From Methylobacterium gregans (lineage in GTDB: Bacteria > Pseudomonadota > Alphaproteobacteria > Rhizobiales > Beijerinckiaceae), in NCBI RefSeq assembly GCF_022179245.1, contig NZ_BPQM01000051.1, positions 1 to 41,432 on the forward strand: DNA of 41,432 nucleotides, in the 5' to 3' direction. Positions 1 to 8,426 of this stretch are shown here, piece after piece. The position numbers and the translations under genes are program-made. The notes beneath the pieces were generated by a model. The model saw only the letters and a program-made list of their open reading frames with translations. It had not been told where the DNA came from and ran no database searches. Numbering within the stretch: position 1 is the first letter of the stretch; the number at the start of each line of letters is the position of its first letter.

Positions 1-115
1 GCGCCTGATCGAGCGCAGCCTCGTCCAGGGGTTTGGCGGCCGCGTCGATCTGGCCTACCCAGTCACCGGTCTCGTCCTCGCCTTCGAGGCGCCCCTCGCG
101 CGGCTGGCGGCCTGA
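1..115 (+). CDS. HWE-family sensor histidine kinase, C-terminal fragment
   Basis: Only the last 37 residues are in the window; the gene begins before base 1. The frame starting at base 2 reads RLIERSLVQGFGGRV and later TGLVLAFEAPLARL before a TGA at 113-115. In HWE/HisKA_2-type kinases the ATPase domain ends in just this way, with a G-x-x-LIERSL helix followed by a glycine-rich turn and two short beta strands. The protein would autophosphorylate on His and pass phosphate to a response regulator. A stand-alone receiver protein follows 133 bases downstream on the same strand and is the obvious partner candidate. The family call rests on a short fragment, so it is moderate; the sensor part cannot be seen. 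Confidence 0.6.
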   Translation, partial: RLIERSLVQGFGGRVDLAYPVTGLVLAFEAPLARLAA

Positions 116-248
116 GGCGTCGTCGGACTGTCCCGCGGACTGTACCTCGGGCCGCGCGGCGGGCGTACGCAGGCGTCGCGCCTTGACGGGGGCGGGTGCG
201 GGGAATAGGGCCCGGGCTTCGGGTCCTGAGAGTGCCGCGCGAAGCCTG

Positions 249-635
249 ATGACAGAGAGCCCCGCTGAGCAACCCGTCGTTCTCCTGGTGGAAGATGACG
301 GTCTCCTGCTGATGGAGGCCTCGGACACCCTGGCCGATGCGGGCTTCACGGTGCTGGAGGCGACGCACGCCGACAAGGCTCTGAAGGTGCTGGAGAACCG
401 CGACGACGTCGAGGTTCTGATGACCGACGTCGACATGCCGCAAGGGTCGATGGACGGCTTCGCGCTGGCCCGCCTCGTCGCCCATCGCTGGCCGGCGATC
501 CCCGTGCTGGTCGTCTCCGGCATGGGCACGCCGGGGCCGCACGACATGCCGGACGGGGCCCGCTTCATCCCCAAGCCCTACGAGCCCTCCACCCTGGTGC
601 GGACGCTGCGCGCCTTCGTCCGCAGAGCGGCCTGA
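249..635 (+). CDS. Single-domain response regulator (CheY-like receiver)
   Basis: 128 residues forming one receiver domain and nothing else. It has the acidic pair after the first strand (VLLVEDD, residues 11-17), the phosphoacceptor Asp60 in LMTDVDMP, the conserved Ser/Thr strand (LVVSGMG) and the Lys of FIPKPYEP near the C-terminus. There is no output domain, so it acts by protein contact or as a phosphate shuttle. The frame is open further upstream, but the ATG at 249 is where receiver homology begins; the upstream part is low-complexity Arg/Ala/Ser. It lies just after the HWE kinase fragment on the same strand, as is common in Rhizobiales kinase/receiver pairs. The stimulus is unknown. 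Confidence 0.85.
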   Translation: MTESPAEQPVVLLVEDDGLLLMEASDTLADAGFTVLEATHADKALKVLENRDDVEVLMTDVDMPQGSMDGFALARLVAHRWPAIPVLVVSGMGTPGPHDMPDGARFIPKPYEPSTLVRTLRAFVRRAA

Positions 636-783
636 GCGGCGGCCTGACTCGGAAGGCCCGGCCGGCGGCCCGAGCGCGGGGCGCGGGGCCGGGGCGACGC
701 AAAGCCCTTGCACCGCCCCGCCTAAAATGACACCCCCACGGGCGGCCGTCACCGCGGCGGCGCCGGAACGCGGGTTGTTGGAC

Positions 784-2073
784 ATGCCGGACGATCAGAC
801 CCTTCGCTTCGCCACGCAGGCGATCCACGCGGGCGCCGCGCCGGATCCGGCGACCGGCGCCCGGGTTCAGCCGATCTACTTCACCAACGGCTTCGTCTTC
901 GAGTCGACCGAGCAGGCCGCCGACATCTTCGCGATGCGCCGCACCGGCTTCTCCTACTCGCGCGGCTCGAACCCGACGGTCGCGGCGCTGGAGCGGCGCG
1001 TCGCCGCGCTGGAGGGCGCCAAGGCCGCTGTCGCGGTCTCGTCCGGCCAGTCGGCGGTGATGCTCGTCCTGATGACGCTGATGCGCTCGGGCGAATCCTA
1101 CGTCGCCTCCCCGCGCCTGTTCGGCGGCTCGCTCGGCCTGATGCGCCGCCTCGACGGCCGCTACGACCTGCAGCCGCAATTCGCCCGGGGCCTGGCGCCC
1201 GAGGATTTCGAGGCCGCGATCACGCCGCGGACGCGGGCGATCGTCTGCGAGTCGATCGTGAACCCCTGCGCGACCGTGATGGACATCGAAGGGATCGCCG
1301 AGGTCGCCCGGCGCCACGGCCTGCCCCTCGTGATCGACAACACGCTGGCCTCGCCCGCCCTGATCCGGCCGATCGAGCACGGCGCCGACATCGTGGTGCA
1401 CTCGACCTCGAAGTTCCTCGGCGGGTCTGGCCAGACCATCGGCGGCGTGATCTGCGATGCCGGCCGCTTCGACTGGAACCGGCCTGACCGCTACAACCTG
1501 ATCAACGAGCCCTGGCCCGATTACGAGGGCCTCGTGGTGCGCGAGCGCTTTCCCGACACGCCCTTCGCGGTGGCCTGCCGCCTGTTCGGCCTGCGCGACC
1601 TCGGGCCCGGCCTCTCGCCGATGAACGCCTTCCTGACGCTCACCGGCATCGAGACCCTGCCGCTGCGCATGGAGCGCCACTGCGCCAACGCGAAGGCCGT
1701 CGCGGCCCATCTCAAGGAACACCCGAAGGTCGCGTGGGTGAGCTATCCGGGCCTGCCCGGTCAGCCGGGCGAGGCGCTGGCCCAGCGCTACGTGCCGCAG
1801 GGGCCGGGCTCGATCTTCACCTTCGCGCTGAAGGGCGGCGAGCCCGCGGCGATCAAGTTCATCATGAGCCTGGAGCTGATCTCGCACCTCGTGAACATCG
1901 GCGAGATCAAGTCGCTGGCGATCCACCCGGCCTCGACCACGCACCGGCAGCTCCGCCCCGAGGAGCGCGCCGCCGCCTGCGTCGGCCCCGAGACGGTGCG
2001 GCTCTCGATCGGCCTGGAGAGCGTCGCGGACCTGATCGCCGACGTCGAGCAGGCGCTGGCCAAGCTCGACTGA
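784..2073 (+). CDS. O-acetyl/O-succinylhomoserine sulfhydrylase (Cys/Met metabolism PLP enzyme)
   Basis: 429 residues of the Cys/Met-metabolism PLP family (fold type I), cytosolic. The PLP-binding lysine lies in VVHSTSKFLGGSG, about residue 209. Other family marks are SRGSNPTVAALE, the VSSGQSAVML loop, VIDNTLASPALI, and the C-terminal SLAIHPASTTH and VRLSIGLE segments. Length and the FATQAIHAG start fit O-acetylhomoserine sulfhydrylases (MetY), about 430 residues, rather than cystathionine synthases of about 390. The family makes homocysteine from an acylated homoserine and sulfide, feeding methionine synthesis. I chose the ATG at 784 because homology begins there; an in-frame ATG at 727 adds a non-conserved Ala-rich tail. 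MetY and MetZ cannot be separated by eye, so no symbol is given. I saw no SAM-II riboswitch upstream. Confidence 0.9.
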   Translation: MPDDQTLRFATQAIHAGAAPDPATGARVQPIYFTNGFVFESTEQAADIFAMRRTGFSYSRGSNPTVAALERRVAALEGAKAAVAVSSGQSAVMLVLMTLMRSGESYVASPRLFGGSLGLMRRLDGRYDLQPQFARGLAPEDFEAAITPRTRAIVCESIVNPCATVMDIEGIAEVARRHGLPLVIDNTLASPALIRPIEHGADIVVHSTSKFLGGSGQTIGGVICDAGRFDWNRPDRYNLINEPWPDYEGLVVRERFPDTPFAVACRLFGLRDLGPGLSPMNAFLTLTGIETLPLRMERHCANAKAVAAHLKEHPKVAWVSYPGLPGQPGEALAQRYVPQGPGSIFTFALKGGEPAAIKFIMSLELISHLVNIGEIKSLAIHPASTTHRQLRPEERAAACVGPETVRLSIGLESVADLIADVEQALAKLD

Positions 2074-2081
2074 GCGCGGCC

Positions 2082-2121
2082 GACCGGCTCACTCCGCCGG
2101 CGCGGGCGGGGTGAGCCCGGT
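2082..2121. terminator. Inverted repeat between convergent genes
   Basis: ACCGGCTCAC at 2082-2091 can pair with GTGAGC-CCGGT at 2111-2121 with one bulged base. It lies where the sulfhydrylase and aquaporin genes converge and overlaps the 3' end of aqpZ. There is no clear T-run, so a terminator role is only an inference from position. Confidence 0.3.
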
Positions 2122-2823
2122 GACCTGCGCCGAGGGCTGCTCGCTGAGCCAGCGGTAGAGGATTCCACCGAGCACGCCGCCGAGGAGCGGCGCGGCCCAG
2201 AACAGCCAGAGCTGGGCGAGTGCCCATCCGCCGACGATCAGAGCCGGCCCGGTGCTGCGCGCCGGGTTGACCGACAGGTTCGTGATCGGGATGCCCACGA
2301 GGTGCACGAGCGTCAGCGCGAGGCCGATCGCGAGCGGCGCGAAGCCGACGGGCGCCTTGCCGTGGGTCGCCCCCATGATGATGAAGAGGAAGAGCGCGGT
2401 CAGCACGATCTCTGCCGTGAGGCAGGCGGTGAGGGTGTAGCCCCCCGGCGAGTGCGCGCCGTAGCCGTTGGCCGCGAAACCCTTGGCGAGGTCGAAGCCG
2501 GGCGCGCTGCTCGCGATGGCGTAGAGCAGCCCCGCCGCCACGACGGCGCCGACGAGCTGCGCGACCACGTAGGGCAGGATGTCGCGGGCCGGGAAGCGGC
2601 CGCCCGCCGCGAGGCCGCAGGTGACCGCCGGGTTGAGGTGGCAGCCTGAGATGTGGCCGATCGCGTAGGCCATGGTGATCACGCTGAGCCCGAAGGCGAA
2701 CGCGACCCCGAGGAGCCCGATCCCGACCTCCGGGAAGGCGGCCGCGATGACCGCGCTGCCGCAGCCCGCGAAGGTGAGCCAGAAGGTGCCGATTGCCTCG
2801 GCCGCGCATTTGCGGATGTCCAT
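2089..2823 (-). CDS. aqpZ: Aquaporin Z
   Basis: 244 residues; an inner-membrane MIP-family channel with six membrane helices and both half-helix NPA motifs: HLNPAVT at about residue 63 and [12 protein letters not shown] at about residue 185. The second NPA is followed by ARSTGPAL, the water-selective AqpZ pattern, where glycerol facilitators carry Asp instead. The N-terminus [25 protein letters not shown] is typical of AqpZ. An AGGAG sits about 7 bases before the ATG at 2823. It is convergent with the sulfhydrylase gene, whose stop lies 15 bases away. It gives rapid osmotic water movement across the membrane. Confidence 0.95.
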   Translation of the reverse strand: MDIRKCAAEAIGTFWLTFAGCGSAVIAAAFPEVGIGLLGVAFAFGLSVITMAYAIGHISGCHLNPAVTCGLAAGGRFPARDILPYVVAQLVGAVVAAGLLYAIASSAPGFDLAKGFAANGYGAHSPGGYTLTACLTAEIVLTALFLFIIMGATHGKAPVGFAPLAIGLALTLVHLVGIPITNLSVNPARSTGPALIVGGWALAQLWLFWAAPLLGGVLGGILYRWLSEQPSAQVTGLTPPAPAE

Positions 2824-3068
2824 GGGGGACTCCTGGGTTCAGGAATGGTCGGCCGTCCGTGATCCCCCCGGCGCCGACGGTCCGGCGCGCGGGCAGACGA
2901 TGCCGCCGGGGGCGGCGCGGGGAAAGGCCGGCCGCGCGTCCTAATCCCAAATTGCCTGCCGGAGGCTTGTTCGCCCCGGACGGCCTTGCCCTCGGCCTCG
3001 CTTCGGGTCCATACTGGAACACAACGCGAACAGATCCCCTGCCCGCCCGCGCCTCATCGGTCCGAGCC

Positions 3069-5459
3069 ATGCCCGCCCCGAGCCCCGGCCGCACGCTGTT
3101 CTTCTTCGAGAAGCCCTCGGCGATGCGCGAGCTGAAGCGCTTCTTCCGCTCGCCGAACACCGTCTGCGTCGCCGCCGAGGGCCACCTGCTCACGGCCGAG
3201 GAGCCCGGCGATGTGCGGCCGGACTGGAAGCCCTGGCGCTTCGACGCGCTGCCGATCGTGCTCGACACGATCCCCGTCGCCTGCGGGCAGAACCGCTCCG
3301 GCCAGTCGCATGCGGGCAAGCTCGCCGCCATCCGCGAGGCGCTGAGCGGCGTCGACCGGGTGATCATCGCGACCGACCCGGGGCGCGAGGGCTCGATGAT
3401 CGCCTGGGAGGTGCTGGAGCATCTCGGCTGGCGCGGCCGCGTCGACCGGCTGAAGCTCGGCGCGCTCGACGACGTCTCGATCCGGCGCGCCTTCGCGGGG
3501 CTGGCCGCCGAGCCCGATTCCGGCGAGCGCGACTACGCCGCCTATCTGGAGGCGCTCTGCCGCCAGTACGAGGATTACCATCTCGGCCTCAACGGCACGC
3601 GCGCCATCTCGCTGCGCCTGCGCCCGGCGGCCTTCCGCGAGCCCTGGCGCTTCGGCGGCGTGCAGACGCCGACGCTCGCGATCCTGGCCGATCTGGAGGC
3701 GCGCATCCGGGCCTTCGTGCCGCAGGACTTCTTCAGGGTCGGGCTGCATCTCGGCACCGCGGAGGGGCACGCGCTGACCCTCTGGCACGCGCCGAAGGAG
3801 CGCATCCTCGACCCGGAGGTGGCCGAGACGATCCGGGCGGCCGCTGCCGGCTGGTCCGGGCCGATCCGCGTCGAGCAGAAGGATGTGCGCCGGACGCCGC
3901 CGCGCCTGTTCTCAAAGGATACGCTGGCCCGACGCTGCGCCAAGCGCTTCGGCTGGGACCCGCAACACACCGCCAAGCTCGCCCAGGACCTCTACGACCA
4001 GGGCTATCTGAGCTACCCGCGCACCGAGTCCGAGCTGCTGCCCGAGGGGCAGATCGGCGACGCGACGGCCATCATCGTCGCCGTGACCGGGGTGCTCCCG
4101 GAACTGGGCCCGCTCTTCCCCCCCGAGCAGAAGCCGGTGATCCGGCGCGGCAAGAGTGGCCCCTACGTCAAGGATCCGGGCGAGCACCACGCCATCGTGC
4201 CGCTGCGCAAGGTGCCCGAGCGCGGGCGGCTCACGGGCGACCAGGCCCGGCTCTGGGAGCTCGTGGCCAAGGCCTATCTCGCCGCGCACCTGCCCGACGG
4301 GATCGACGCGCGCACCGGTATCACGGCCGAGGTGGGCACGCCCCTGGGCCCGAAGCGCTTCGCGGTCTCTGGGACCGTGGTGCGGGCGCCGGGCTGGCGC
4401 GCGGTCTACGGGGCCGAGGCCGACACGGAGGTCGACCTCGTGCCCGGCAAGGCCCGACGCGAGGAGGAGGCGAGCGCGGCCCGCCTGCCGCCGGTGCGCG
4501 ACGGCGAGGCCGCCGCGGCGACGGGCGCCGAGATCGCGACCGCCGTGACCGAGCCGCCGCGCCGCATCACCCGCGGCGAGCTGCCGGTGGTGATGGCCCG
4601 CCTCGTCGATCAGGTCGAGGACCCGGCGGTGAAGCGCGCCCTGGAGAACCCCGCCAACCCGAACGAGCCGAAGGGCCTCGGCACGGCCGCGACCCGGGAC
4701 ACGATCCTGCCCAAGCTCCTGAAGAGCCGCTACGTGACGCTGGGCACCGGCAAGGACCCGGCGGTCTCGGTGACCGAGGTCGGCCTCGCCTTCATCGGCG
4801 CGGTGCGGGCGGTGTTCCCGGCCTACGGCGATCCGGTCGGACGGGCGGTGTTCGAGGCGGAGCTCGCCGAGATCGGCCGGGCCGCGACACGCGCCGAGGC
4901 GGAGCGCCGGGCCGAGGAGTTCCGGCAGCGCACCCGCGCGCGGCTCGACGCGCTGATCGCGGCGATCGCGGGCGCTCCGACGATCGACCTCGACCCGAGC
5001 CTGATCCCGCCGGGCGGGCCTGGCGGACGCGACGACCGGGCCCCGACGCCCGCCATGGTGGCGTTCGCGGTCTCGCTCGCCGAGCGCAAGGGCGTGCCGC
5101 TCCCGCGCGGCTGCAAGAGCAGCATGCGGGTCTGCCGCACCTTCCTGGACGCCCAGGCGGGGCCGCGGGCGCAGGGGGACATGGAGGCGCGCGGGCCGGA
5201 CGGCGTGCGCGCCCCGAGCGAGGCGATGCTGCGCTACGCCCGCAGCCTCGCGGAGGCCCGGGGCATCGCCTGCCCGCCCGAGGTGGAAGCGCGCTTCGAG
5301 GCCTGCCGCAGCTTCCTCGACGCGCATGCAGGCCGGCCGGACACGGCGCGGGCCGCCCGGAAGAGCGCCGCTCCGTCCCGCGGCCGGGGGGCCGCGCCAC
5401 GCAGGAAGCCTGCCCCGGCCCGCCGGCAGGCCCGATCGGCAGGAGATCGTCAGCCGTAA
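3069..5459 (+). CDS. Type IA DNA topoisomerase (topoisomerase III-like)
   Basis: 796 residues. The Toprim domain opens with FFFEKPSAMREL (about residue 12) and has IIATDPGREGS at about residue 99. The catalytic tyrosine is Tyr316 in LSYPRTESELL, the nucleophile that forms the transient 5'-phosphotyrosyl link to single-stranded DNA. GLGTAATRD near residue 537 is the usual core motif after it. Instead of C4 zinc fingers, the C-terminus has two similar modules of about 40 residues (about 658-696 and 714-752), each ending CR-x-FLDA-x-AG, then a basic Arg/Ala/Pro tail. Such modules occur in plasmid- and TopB-like type IA enzymes. I chose the ATG at 3069 because homology begins there, although the frame is open to 2793. 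It relaxes or decatenates DNA; it is probably an accessory enzyme rather than TopA. Confidence 0.88.
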   Translation: MPAPSPGRTLFFFEKPSAMRELKRFFRSPNTVCVAAEGHLLTAEEPGDVRPDWKPWRFDALPIVLDTIPVACGQNRSGQSHAGKLAAIREALSGVDRVIIATDPGREGSMIAWEVLEHLGWRGRVDRLKLGALDDVSIRRAFAGLAAEPDSGERDYAAYLEALCRQYEDYHLGLNGTRAISLRLRPAAFREPWRFGGVQTPTLAILADLEARIRAFVPQDFFRVGLHLGTAEGHALTLWHAPKERILDPEVAETIRAAAAGWSGPIRVEQKDVRRTPPRLFSKDTLARRCAKRFGWDPQHTAKLAQDLYDQGYLSYPRTESELLPEGQIGDATAIIVAVTGVLPELGPLFPPEQKPVIRRGKSGPYVKDPGEHHAIVPLRKVPERGRLTGDQARLWELVAKAYLAAHLPDGIDARTGITAEVGTPLGPKRFAVSGTVVRAPGWRAVYGAEADTEVDLVPGKARREEEASAARLPPVRDGEAAAATGAEIATAVTEPPRRITRGELPVVMARLVDQVEDPAVKRALENPANPNEPKGLGTAATRDTILPKLLKSRYVTLGTGKDPAVSVTEVGLAFIGAVRAVFPAYGDPVGRAVFEAELAEIGRAATRAEAERRAEEFRQRTRARLDALIAAIAGAPTIDLDPSLIPPGGPGGRDDRAPTPAMVAFAVSLAERKGVPLPRGCKSSMRVCRTFLDAQAGPRAQGDMEARGPDGVRAPSEAMLRYARSLAEARGIACPPEVEARFEACRSFLDAHAGRPDTARAARKSAAPSRGRGAAPRRKPAPARRQARSAGDRQP

Positions 5460-5461
5460 CA

Positions 5462-5479
5462 GAGCGCCGTCCGGCGCTC
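5462..5479. terminator. Hairpin between convergent topoisomerase and BKACE genes
   Basis: A perfect 8-base inverted repeat, GAGCGCCG/CGGCGCTC, with a 2-base centre, starts three bases after the topoisomerase stop and lies before the end of the convergent gene at 5518. Position and GC-rich stem suggest a shared terminator; no T-run follows on either strand. Confidence 0.45.
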
Positions 5480-5517
5480 GGGGGCTCGGGAGGGCACCCT
5501 GCCGAAGCCTGATGCCC

Positions 5518-6363
5518 TCAAGCGGCCAGACGCAGGATCTTCCGCGCTTCCGCGGGCGTCGCGACGCGCCGTCCGTACCGGGCCACGGCCTCGGCGGCGA
5601 GGCCGACGAGCTCCGCGTTGCTCGCGGCGAGCCGATCCCGGCTGATCCGAATGTTGTCCTCCAGGCCCGTGCGCACCGCGTCCGCGCCCCGGGCCAGGGC
5701 CCAGTCCATCACGCGCGTCTGGTTCCGCCCGATCCCGGCCGCCGTCCAGGTCGCCTCCGGCAGGATGCGGCGGCATTCGGCGAGCAGGATGTCGAGCAGG
5801 TGCTCGTCGGCCGGCATCGCGTTCTGCACACCCATCACGAACTGAACGTGCGGCCGCGCGTCCATCAGGCCGGCCTCGATCAGGCGTCTGGCTCCGTGCA
5901 GGTGCGAGAGGTCGAAGATCTCGATCTCGGGCCGCACGCCGAACTGCTTCATCTGGGTGGCGAGATCGGTGACGAGCGTGGCGTGGTTCTCGTAGACGAT
6001 GGTGGGAAAGTTGACCGAGCCCGTCGAGAGCGAGGCCATGTCGGGCCGGTGCCGGAGCGACAGCCCGCGGCTCGCCGGGTCGCGCCCGCGCCCACCGGTG
6101 GAGAACTGGACGATCATGCCGGGGCAGTGCCGGCGCAGGCCCTCCTGCACGGCGGCGAACGTCTCGGGATCGGAAGACGCGCTCTCGTCGGCATTGCGCA
6201 CGTGGATGTGGGCGAGCGTGGCGCCGGCCTCGAAGGCCTCCTGCGTCGAGGCGATCTGCTCGGCGACCGAGATCGGCACCGCCGGGTTGTCGCTCTTGCG
6301 CGGCACCGAGCCGGTGATCGCCACCGCGATCACGACCGGTGCGTTTGTCTCGGGCTGGGGCAT
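5518..6363 (-). CDS. BKACE family protein (3-keto-5-aminohexanoate cleavage enzyme-like)
   Basis: 281 residues of the DUF849/BKACE family, Zn-dependent (beta/alpha)8-barrel enzymes that condense a beta-keto acid with acetyl-CoA. It starts VVIAVAITGSVPRKSDNPAVP, has the metal-ligand pair His-x-His in LAHIHVRNAD (about residue 50), FSTGGRG, and the late VRTGLEDNI motif. The founding member, Kce, cleaves 3-keto-5-aminohexanoate in lysine fermentation, but the family covers many beta-keto acids, including carnitine and dehydrocarnitine breakdown. The neighbours show no lysine-fermentation genes, so the substrate is unknown. A GGAGGAG lies about 7 bases before the ATG at 6363. It appears to be a single-gene unit. 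Confidence 0.88.
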   Translation of the reverse strand: MPQPETNAPVVIAVAITGSVPRKSDNPAVPISVAEQIASTQEAFEAGATLAHIHVRNADESASSDPETFAAVQEGLRRHCPGMIVQFSTGGRGRDPASRGLSLRHRPDMASLSTGSVNFPTIVYENHATLVTDLATQMKQFGVRPEIEIFDLSHLHGARRLIEAGLMDARPHVQFVMGVQNAMPADEHLLDILLAECRRILPEATWTAAGIGRNQTRVMDWALARGADAVRTGLEDNIRISRDRLAASNAELVGLAAEAVARYGRRVATPAEARKILRLAA

Positions 6364-6593
6364 TCCTGTCTCCTCCGCGGCCGCTGTCGGCCCTCGCGTG
6401 ATCAGACGTCGCAGACGACCGTCTCGGCGCCGTCTCGGAGAAGGATGTCAAGGGTTCGCGGGTCCGGGGCCCTCGCCGGCATCGGTCCAAGAGCCGGCTT
6501 CACCCGCGGGCTTCGCGCCACGCATCGTCCCCGAAAAGCCGGAGAGGGGTTCGGGCGGCTGTCGCGCTTGCAGGGGGCCGGAGGCCGCCCGGT

Positions 6594-6623
6594 GCGGCCC
6601 GGGGGAGCGGGCCCCCGGGCCGC
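6594..6623 (-). terminator. Strong hairpin downstream of gapR
   Basis: A perfect 12-base inverted repeat (6594-6605 with 6612-6623) around a 6-base loop, all G/C in the stem, begins 12 bases after the gapR stop on the minus strand. It lacks a T-run, as is common for terminators in this GC range. Confidence 0.55.
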
Positions 6624-6635
6624 GGGATCGCGCCG

Positions 6636-6914
6636 CTAGGCCATGCCGAGCGCCTGCATGTAGAGCTCGAGGATCGCCTCCTCCTCCTGGCGCTCGGCGT
6701 GGTCCTTCTTGCGGATCCGCAGGATCTGGCGGACCGCCTTGGCGTCGAAGCCGCGGCCCTTCAGCTCGGCGAACACGTCCTTGATGTCGCCCTGGAGACC
6801 GGCCTTCTCCTCCTCCAGGCGCTCGATCCGCTCGATGAACTGCTTCAGTTCGTCGGCGGCCACGCCCTCGGAGGAGGAGACGTCGCCGACCTTCGGCATC
6901 GAATGGGCGTTCAT
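6636..6914 (-). CDS. gapR: GapR family nucleoid-associated protein (DUF2312)
   Basis: 92 residues of the DUF2312/GapR family. Caulobacter GapR is a small dimeric/tetrameric coiled-coil protein that encircles overtwisted, AT-rich DNA ahead of replication and transcription and stimulates gyrase and topoisomerase IV. Visible marks are [16 protein letters not shown], followed by [20 protein letters not shown] and ILRIRKKD with a cluster of basic residues, then an acidic helix to the C-terminus. I chose the ATG at 6914 because a GAGGA lies 5-6 bases upstream; an in-frame GTG at 6929 would put that site inside the gene. A strong hairpin follows the stop. The family is almost confined to Alphaproteobacteria. 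Confidence 0.93.
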   Translation of the reverse strand: MNAHSMPKVGDVSSSEGVAADELKQFIERIERLEEEKAGLQGDIKDVFAELKGRGFDAKAVRQILRIRKKDHAERQEEEAILELYMQALGMA

Positions 6915-7065
6915 GAAAATCCTCGTCACCGCGGGGGCGCGCCCCCGCGATCACGGATCGCCCGGGGCCGTCCCATCCTCGCACTGGCCCGAGTGGTAGA
7001 CGAGCGACGTTACCGGAAGCTTGAGGCCGGCTCGGGGAGCCGGTGCCGGCTCTCCCCGGGAACCC

Positions 7066-7371
7066 TCAGTGCTGCGGCGGGGCCTTCGCGAAGGCCGCCT
7101 GCTGCTCGGGGCTCGCCTCGGTCTGGTGCTGCGCCTTCCACGCGTCGTAGGGCATGCCGTAGACCTGCTCGCGGCTCGCGTCCTTCGAGAGCGGGATGCC
7201 GCGCTCGTCGGCCGCGTCCTTCAGCCAGTTCGACAGGCAGTTGCGGCAGAAGCCCGCGAGGTTCATCAGGTCGATGTTCTGCACGTCGGTGCGGCCGCGC
7301 AGGTGGCTGACGAGGCGGCGGAAGACGGCCGCCTCCAGCTCGGTCTGGGTCTTCGGATCGATCTCGCTCAT
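7066..7371 (-). CDS. DUF1244 family protein
   Basis: 101 residues matching the DUF1244 pattern: an N-terminal helix (ELEAAVFRRLVSHLRGRTDVQNIDLMNLAGFCRNCLSNW is shown here only as the segment about residues 12-50), the paired cysteines in GFCRNCLSNW, then VYGMPYDAWKA. The two closely spaced Cys might bind metal, but no ligand is established. The function is unknown; the family is widespread in Alpha- and Gammaproteobacteria. There is no signal peptide or membrane segment, so it is probably cytosolic. It follows the N-formylglutamate amidohydrolase gene on the same strand with a 68-base gap and may be co-transcribed with it. Confidence 0.85.
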   Translation of the reverse strand: MSEIDPKTQTELEAAVFRRLVSHLRGRTDVQNIDLMNLAGFCRNCLSNWLKDAADERGIPLSKDASREQVYGMPYDAWKAQHQTEASPEQQAAFAKAPPQH

Positions 7372-7439
7372 GGGGCTCGGCCTCGGGACTGGCGTGGAAC
7401 GGAACTGTCCGCCTCAGGTCGGTCCCCGGCGCTCCGCCG

Positions 7440-8210
7440 TCAAGCGTCGCGCGCGGGCAGCAGCGGCCCGAGGCAGCGGGCGAAGCGCGCGGCCCATTCC
7501 GTCTGGCCCGCCTCACCGGCGATGAGGTCCTGCCGGATCTCGACCAGCGCGTTCAGCAGGCCCCGGGCGGTGGCGTGGCGGTCGATCGTGTCGCCGGGCA
7601 GGCCGCCGCCGTAGGGTTCGTTGTCGCCGACGGTCAGGCCGGCCGGATCGGCCCGCAGGGCCTCGATCAGCGGGCGGCTAAGGCGCTCGTCGCGGTCGTA
7701 GAGGATGCCGACCTGCCAGGGACGGGCGACGCCGCGCCAGTAGGGCGTGAAGCTGTGGATCGTCACGATGGCCGGGGGCACGCGAGCCGCCTCGGCCGCC
7801 GCCACCGCGGCCTCGATCGCGGCGTCGAACGGATCGTAGAATCGGGCGAGCCGGGCCGCCTTGCCGGCCGCGTCGATGCGGGCGTTGCCCGGCACCACGG
7901 CGCCGTCCGAGAGGCGCATCACCAGGGTCGGGTCCGCGCGGCCGCGGTTCGGGTCGATGATGAGGCGCGAGAAGTTCGTGAGGATCGCGGGCGCGCCGAG
8001 CAGGGCCGCCAGACGCCGCGTGACCCCCGCCGCGCCGATGTCGTAGGCGATGTGCCGGCCGAACTCCGCCTCCGCCACGCCGAGCGCGATGTCCGGCGGC
8101 ACATGGTTCGAGGCGTGGTCGCAGGCGAGGATCAGGCCGCAGGCCGGGTCCCCCGGGACGATCTCGACCGGGTGAGGGGTCACGCTGTCGGTACGGGCGG
8201 GAGCGTTCAC
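7440..8210 (-). CDS. N-formylglutamate amidohydrolase family protein
   Basis: 256 residues of the N-formylglutamate amidohydrolase (FGase/HutG2) family, cytosolic and metal-dependent. Visible marks are ILACDHASNHVP (residues about 29-40, with the conserved Asp-His pair), the NFSRLIIDPNR motif, VTIHSFTPYW, and VGDNEPYGG. The pathway enzyme hydrolyses N-formylglutamate to formate and glutamate in histidine breakdown; no other hut gene is in view, so the substrate could be another N-formyl or N-acyl amino acid. No ATG is available before the conserved region, so I place the start at the GTG at 8210. The frame stays open far upstream through the antisense of the next gene, which is a GC-rich artefact. 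It is divergent from the glycerate kinase gene. Confidence 0.87.
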   Translation of the reverse strand: MNAPARTDSVTPHPVEIVPGDPACGLILACDHASNHVPPDIALGVAEAEFGRHIAYDIGAAGVTRRLAALLGAPAILTNFSRLIIDPNRGRADPTLVMRLSDGAVVPGNARIDAAGKAARLARFYDPFDAAIEAAVAAAEAARVPPAIVTIHSFTPYWRGVARPWQVGILYDRDERLSRPLIEALRADPAGLTVGDNEPYGGGLPGDTIDRHATARGLLNALVEIRQDLIAGEAGQTEWAARFARCLGPLLPARDA

Positions 8211-8426
8211 GGGGCCGGTCGGTTCCTCGGCAAAGGCGGGGGCGGATCGCGGAAGCTTGAGCCTTGCCGTCCGGCCCGGGCTCGGGCAAGCACGTATCAA
8301 GGATCGTGCGCCCCCGGCAAGAATCGGGCCCCGGGCCCGGCCCCTCGCATCGCGCAGATGTGCGCGGGGCCGGGGCGGGTGAAGAAGAGACCGCACGCGA
8401 GAGACGAACAGGCGAGGAGCCCCGCG

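Noticed and set aside
636..783. SAM-II or other methionine riboswitch before the sulfhydrylase gene
   Set aside because: I looked for the SAM-II pseudoknot pattern and did not find it; the region is GC-rich with no matching core.
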